64,000 nucleotides of DNA from positions 744,001-808,000 of the forward strand of contig CBDFKS010000007.1 of the NCBI GenBank assembly GCA_965248905.1, in the 5' to 3' direction. Below are positions 60,567 to 64,000 of this stretch, one piece after another; within the stretch, counting starts at the first letter, position 1; each line of letters starts with the position of its first letter. Origin of the DNA: CBDFKS01 sp965248905. GTDB lineage: Bacteria; Chloroflexota; Dehalococcoidia; Lucifugimonadales; JAGWBF01. The translations under genes and the position numbers were made by a program. A model generated the notes under the pieces. The model saw only the letters and a program-made list of their open reading frames with translations. It made no database searches and was not told the origin of the DNA.

Positions 60567-60687
60567 TTCGTTCGGATGCTAGACATCCTGCGACCCACCA
60601 TCTCTTGTGATGAGAATCAATAGGGTCTAAAGTATAAAAAGACACCTCATTCAGCATTTCATAGCTTCTTTTACTCTAAAGATCATT

Positions 60688-62895
60688 ATGACCTCAGCAA
60701 CCGATATCCTTGAAGGACTGAATCCCGCACAGCGAGCGGCCGTCGAAGCCATCGATGGCCCTCTGCTGATCCTGGCCGGGCCTGGCAGTGGCAAGACCCG
60801 GGTCATCACCCATCGAGTCGCGTATCTGATGCTGGTCTGCGGCATCAACCCCCACCGTATCCTGGCCGTGACCTTCACCAACAAAGCGGCCAGGGAGATG
60901 AAGGACCGCTTACAGCGCCTCGTGGGCACCAGGGCCGACCAGCTTACCGTAGGAACATTTCACTCCTTCTGCGCCGGCCTTCTGCGCCGCGATGGCAAGC
61001 ACATAGGCCTCGAATCCAGCTTCACCATCTACGACGACGAGGACCAGATGAAGCTCATCAAGCAGGCCATCGAGCAGGCAGATCTGGACCCTCGCCGGTT
61101 CCCGCCCCGTGCCATTCAGGGGGTTATCTCAAGGGCCAAGTCACTGCTTATGGACGCCCAGGGGCTCTCCCTTAACCACCAGAGCTATTTCGAGGAACAG
61201 GCGGCAAAGGTATACCAAAGGTACGAAGAGCTCCTTACCAGGAACAACGGTGTGGACTTCGACGACCTGCTGCTGAAGGTGGTGCAGCTGCTACGAGGCC
61301 AACCCCAGGTGCTGAACCGATACCAACGACGATTCCTGCATATCATGGTAGACGAGTTCCAGGATACCAACGTGGCCCAGTACGCCCTGGCCAAGCTGCT
61401 AGCCGAGGAGTACAGGAACATATGTGTGGTGGGCGACGCCGACCAGTCCATTTACTCCTGGCGCCATGCCGATATTCGGAACATCCTCAGCTTCCAGAAG
61501 GACTATCCCGAGGCAAGTACGGTCACTCTTGAGGAGAACTATCGCTCCACCGGTATCATTCTGGAAGCAGCCAAGCACCTGATCTCCGCTAATCAAATGC
61601 GCCTCGCCAAGGATCTGCGCACCAGTAAGGAGAGCGGCCAACCTGTAGTCATCCACGAAGCCTATGACGAAGACGAAGAGGCCCAGTTCGTCCTAAGAGA
61701 AGTGGCTCAACTCACCGCTCAGAACGGCTTCAAACTCGGAGACTGTGCCGTCATGTATCGAGTAAACGCCCAGTCCCGTGCACTTGAGGAAGCCTGTCTA
61801 CGCTACGGCACAAAATATAAGCTGGTAGGTGGTGTGCGCTTCTATCAACGCCGGGAAGTCAAGGACGTGATGACCTACCTCCGGCTCATAAACAATCCCA
61901 ATGACGAGGTAAGTCTGACCAGGGTCATCAACGTGCCCCTCAGAGGCATTGGGCAGCGCTCAATGAGTGAGATTACCCACTGGGCCAGGAGCCACAACAT
62001 CTCCCTGTACGCCGCACTGCAGCGAGTTGCCCAGGAAGTCGACGACAGTATTTCACCAACCCACCCCCTGCCCGCCCGGGCCGCTGCGGCGATAGCGGGC
62101 TTTGTGCGGCTGATCAAGGGCCTGGAAGAGGATAGCCGGCATTTGGATGTAGTGGAGCTGATCGCTCAGGTGATTGAACGGACAGGCTACAGGCAGTACA
62201 TTTTCGAGCGTGAAGACAGAGCCGAGGAGCGCTGGGAAAACGTAATGGAGCTCAGGAATACCGCCCAAGAGTTCCGGTCCATCGAGCCTCCCGACGGTCT
62301 CACCGAGCTGCTGGAACGGCTCGCCCTGGTGGCCGACGTCGACGGGTACGAGGAGAGCCCAGACACTCTCACTCTAATAACCTTGCACCAAGCCAAGGGC
62401 CTGGAGTTTCCGGTGGTGTTTATGGTGGGCATGGAGGACGGATTGCTGCCCCACTTTCGCTCTCTGGACAGCGCAGAAGAGCTGGAAGAAGAGCGGAGGC
62501 TCTGCTACGTGGGCATGACCAGATCGAAGGAGCGTCTATATCTGAGCAGGTCGTTCAGACGAGGTTTCACCGGTGGAAATGGCCCCACGGGCCCTTCAAG
62601 ATTCCTCTACGAGATACCCAGGCATCTCACAACCGCACCACAAATGGCCGCTGTGCCCCAGAGGTCTGCAATCCCGGCATCGGAGTTCTCCGTGCCCGCA
62701 GTAACAGGGCCGGAACCCGATCTCCCCTCTCTCAAAGCTGCAGACAAGGTGCGACACCCCACCTTCGGCGAAGGCATGGTGGTGAGCTGTGTGCCCTCCG
62801 GCCAGGACTACGAAGTCACCGTCGCTTTCGACGGTGGGTCGGGCGTCAAACGGCTGCTCCTGAGCTATGCCCATCTGGAGAAGCTGACAAGCTGA
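60688..62895 (+). CDS. UvrD/PcrA-type superfamily 1A DNA helicase
   Basis: 735 residues, complete. Motifs in order: Q-motif LNPAQRAAVEAIDGPLLILA, Walker A AGPGSGKTRVITHR, VTFTNKAAREMKDRL (Ia), MVDEFQDTNVAQYALAKLLA (Walker B), VVGDADQSIYSWRHADIRNI (III), LEENYRST (IV), LMTLHQAKGLEFPVVFMVGM-like (LITLHQAKGLEFPVVF, V) and VGMTRSKERLYLS (VI). The C-terminal extension ends with KVRHPTFGEGMVVSCVPSGQ, the RNA-polymerase/UvrB-binding Tudor-like domain of PcrA. 3'-5' helicase acting in repair and replication restart. The intergenic gap to the VSD-like gene is about 120 bases. Confidence 0.94.
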   Translation: MTSATDILEGLNPAQRAAVEAIDGPLLILAGPGSGKTRVITHRVAYLMLVCGINPHRILAVTFTNKAAREMKDRLQRLVGTRADQLTVGTFHSFCAGLLRRDGKHIGLESSFTIYDDEDQMKLIKQAIEQADLDPRRFPPRAIQGVISRAKSLLMDAQGLSLNHQSYFEEQAAKVYQRYEELLTRNNGVDFDDLLLKVVQLLRGQPQVLNRYQRRFLHIMVDEFQDTNVAQYALAKLLAEEYRNICVVGDADQSIYSWRHADIRNILSFQKDYPEASTVTLEENYRSTGIILEAAKHLISANQMRLAKDLRTSKESGQPVVIHEAYDEDEEAQFVLREVAQLTAQNGFKLGDCAVMYRVNAQSRALEEACLRYGTKYKLVGGVRFYQRREVKDVMTYLRLINNPNDEVSLTRVINVPLRGIGQRSMSEITHWARSHNISLYAALQRVAQEVDDSISPTHPLPARAAAAIAGFVRLIKGLEEDSRHLDVVELIAQVIERTGYRQYIFEREDRAEERWENVMELRNTAQEFRSIEPPDGLTELLERLALVADVDGYEESPDTLTLITLHQAKGLEFPVVFMVGMEDGLLPHFRSLDSAEELEEERRLCYVGMTRSKERLYLSRSFRRGFTGGNGPTGPSRFLYEIPRHLTTAPQMAAVPQRSAIPASEFSVPAVTGPEPDLPSLKAADKVRHPTFGEGMVVSCVPSGQDYEVTVAFDGGSGVKRLLLSYAHLEKLTS

Positions 62896-62962
62896 ATCCT
62901 TTTCGGTCATAGCCAGGGTTTCGAACTAATTAGATGATTACTCTTTACCTTAGAAGTGCAGA

Positions 62963-63349
62963 TTAACGGCTGGCAAGGGCGACCTCAAAATAAGGTTTAG
63001 TTTTCTGAGCATTTTTGCCTTTAAGAAAAACGCGGCCTCCCCTACTTCTAAGCTCGTCCATGAGGTTTGGAAAAGCTTTACGGATAAGCTTATTGGTGCC
63101 CAGCAAATCCGCTTCAAAAGCTAAGATTACACAACCCAATATTTTAAGACTTTCAGCCTCTACTCGAAGATAAAGGTTATCAAATACATGCTCTGTAAGA
63201 GCTTCGCCGCCTTCTCCAATCGTGACGAACAACGTGTCACCATCTTCATCGTAGACAATGGTAATACCTTCCAGAGCAAGCCTTTCACCTAAATCAGCAT
63301 TCCGCCGCCCTACATCCACCCAGTCCGTCACTTGCTCTTCCTTATCCAT
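62963..63349 (-). CDS. DUF2283 protein, candidate antitoxin
   Basis: 128 residues from ATG 63349 (MDKEEQVTDWVDVGRRNADL), with GGAGG a few bases upstream; the frame extends four codons further. The DUF2283-like core is IVYDEDGDTLFVTIGEGGEA and LYLRVEAESLKILGCVILAF. DUF2283 proteins are small and are often next to toxin-like genes. It overlaps the end of the preceding gene by eight bases, so the pair is translated together. The gene is close to the end of the helicase gene (67-base gap, convergent). Confidence 0.75.
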   Translation of the reverse strand: MDKEEQVTDWVDVGRRNADLGERLALEGITIVYDEDGDTLFVTIGEGGEALTEHVFDNLYLRVEAESLKILGCVILAFEADLLGTNKLIRKAFPNLMDELRSRGGRVFLKGKNAQKTKPYFEVALASR

Positions 63350-63773
63350 GTTGACCTCCATGCCCTTGTACCGAGAACCTTTGTCCGGAAACCCATTGGT
63401 GCCGACGTTCCAATACCGCGCCGTCAGGAATCTTCCTGAAAAAGTGGTAGGTTGCTACAATCCCTGCTTCGTCTTCCTTAATCCGCTTATAATAAACTAC
63501 CACACCTAAATAGCACTTACTGTATTTAGTTCTTCCAAGCCCGTATCTAAACAAAATAACAGCACCGTTATCAAGCTCAATCACAGCATCCGGATCATAG
63601 ATAACTCGCTTAGCCTCTTCTACGTACCCAGATATTTCCGGATGTATCGGCACATGGTTGTCAAAAGTTCTCCGTGTAAGCCTGACACGCCTGCCATTGA
63701 AATCAAGGACATCAAAGACAAATTCCTCGCTGGGCATGTCCGGGAATTGTCTCATAGATCCATTATAGCTCAA
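63342..63773 (-). CDS. BECR-like (PBECR/RelE-type) nuclease domain protein, candidate toxin
   Basis: 143 residues. FDVLDFNGRRVRLTRRTFDN, HVPIHPEISGYVEEAKRVIY, DPDAVIELDNGAVILFRYGL and CYLGVVVYYKRIKEDEAGIV followed by ATYHFFRKIPDGAVLERRHQ fit the phage-Barnase-EndoU-ColicinE5/D-RelE-like pattern: a His-x-x-His-Pro-Glu helix, a strand with Asp-Pro-Asp, and a C-terminal Thr-x-Tyr/His strand. The likely activity is RNA cleavage. Together with the overlapping DUF2283 gene it forms a plausible type II toxin-antitoxin pair. Placement of the toxin gene first is less usual. Alternative start MRQFPDMPSEEF at 63755. Confidence 0.7.
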   Translation of the reverse strand: MSYNGSMRQFPDMPSEEFVFDVLDFNGRRVRLTRRTFDNHVPIHPEISGYVEEAKRVIYDPDAVIELDNGAVILFRYGLGRTKYSKCYLGVVVYYKRIKEDEAGIVATYHFFRKIPDGAVLERRHQWVSGQRFSVQGHGGQHG

Positions 63774-63868
63774 ACAAGGGTACGCATCACGATGTTCTTA
63801 CCGCTCCTTGACACCCCTCCTGGGTGCTTGTAAACTCGTGGCTACGTACCAGCGGGGAGGTCTAGAGC

Positions 63869-64000
63869 TTGGGCACCCAGAACACCATTCTCACCGAAGA
63901 GATGCGCCAAAAAGCCATCGGTATGGAGGGAGAGCCCTCGACCATAAATGTCGAAAAGGGCCATATCCAGAGATTCGCGGCAGCGGTGGGTGACCCAAAC
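63869..64000 (+). CDS. MaoC-like dehydratase, N-terminal part, runs off the window
   Basis: Open frame from TTG 63869 (GGGGAGG eight bases upstream) to the edge: LGTQNTILTEEMRQKAIGME, then GEPSTINVEKGHIQRFAAAV and GDPN. The INVEKGHIQRFAAAVGDPN pattern is the beginning of a MaoC/FAS1-like hot-dog domain. In MaoC families the GD.NP is followed by the catalytic H-D motif outside the window. ATG codons at 63902 and 63932 are inside this segment and have no ribosome site. Confidence 0.65.
   Translation, partial: MGTQNTILTEEMRQKAIGMEGEPSTINVEKGHIQRFAAAVGDPN

Noticed and set aside
1..64000. CRISPR arrays, tRNA or rRNA genes
   Set aside because: No regularly spaced identical repeats, no tRNA cloverleaf pattern and no rRNA-like stretch was recognised on reading; a covariance-model search was not possible.

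Overview
The window reads as a chromosome fragment of a Chloroflexota bacterium, most likely a Dehalococcoidia/SAR202-type lineage. This is inferred from gene content, not from a marker-gene tree: an LLM (F420-type) oxidoreductase, D-aminoacylase-like amidohydrolase, P1 peptidase, an orphan xanthine-dehydrogenase-type molybdoenzyme, a transaldolase/glucose-6-phosphate isomerase fusion, LuxR/NarL two-component systems, and short intergenic repeats. No rRNA, tRNA or CRISPR array was recognised.

Region 1 (1-7,000, minus strand) is an archaellum (archaeal-type flagellum) operon in a bacterial genome. Reading leftwards it holds an archaellin, an ArlC/D/E-like protein, ArlG, ArlF, a second giant ArlF-like protein with two extra beta-sandwich repeats, the ATPase ArlH, and the N-terminus of the motor ATPase ArlI, which runs off the edge. 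The archaellin gene is cut by an IS630-family element; removing the element and one target copy restores its reading frame exactly.

Region 2 (7,200-13,300, minus) is a block of signalling genes upstream of and co-directional with the archaellum operon: NarL-type regulator, receiver-kinase hybrid, OmpR-type regulator, CheY-like receiver, Cache/HAMP histidine kinase and a small lipoprotein. A strong terminator separates it from the archaellin gene.

Region 3 (13,300-29,100) is mixed catabolic and accessory: hydrolases, an IS4-type transposase inside IS630-like ends, D-aminoacylase, monooxygenase, TPR protein, M24 peptidase, a radical SAM protein with helix-hairpin-helix end, a LuxR regulator followed by two trypsin-like proteases, an HxlR regulator divergent from a VOC protein, and an aquaporin.

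Region 4 (29,100-34,300) has two tandem ftsZ-like genes that share a conserved 41-bp upstream element. The first copy has lost GTPase signature residues. A kinase/regulator pair follows.

Region 5 (34,300-48,000, minus) is mainly a sugar-phosphate operon: transketolase, ribose-5-P isomerase B, Tal-Pgi fusion, flavin disulfide reductase, HAD phosphatase/mutase, 6-phosphogluconate dehydrogenase, glucose-6-P dehydrogenase and a GH15 glucanase/trehalase-like gene (frameshifted near its end). Together these cover the oxidative and non-oxidative pentose phosphate pathway.

Region 6 (48,000-64,000) carries an LLM oxidoreductase, a methyltransferase pseudogene broken by a nonsense codon, a second IS630 fragment and a 97-bp duplication, a PfkB-like protein lacking the catalytic Asp, an SDR, folC with an in-frame intergenic-repeat insertion, fabF, a MoaD-like carrier with a repeat-derived tail, a molybdoenzyme large subunit, acetyl-CoA synthetase, a pore-less voltage-sensor-like protein, a UvrD/PcrA helicase, a BECR-like/DUF2283 toxin-antitoxin candidate, and the start of a MaoC-like gene. 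Several disruptions fall in homopolymers or at IS joints, so sequencing or assembly error must be kept in mind for those.
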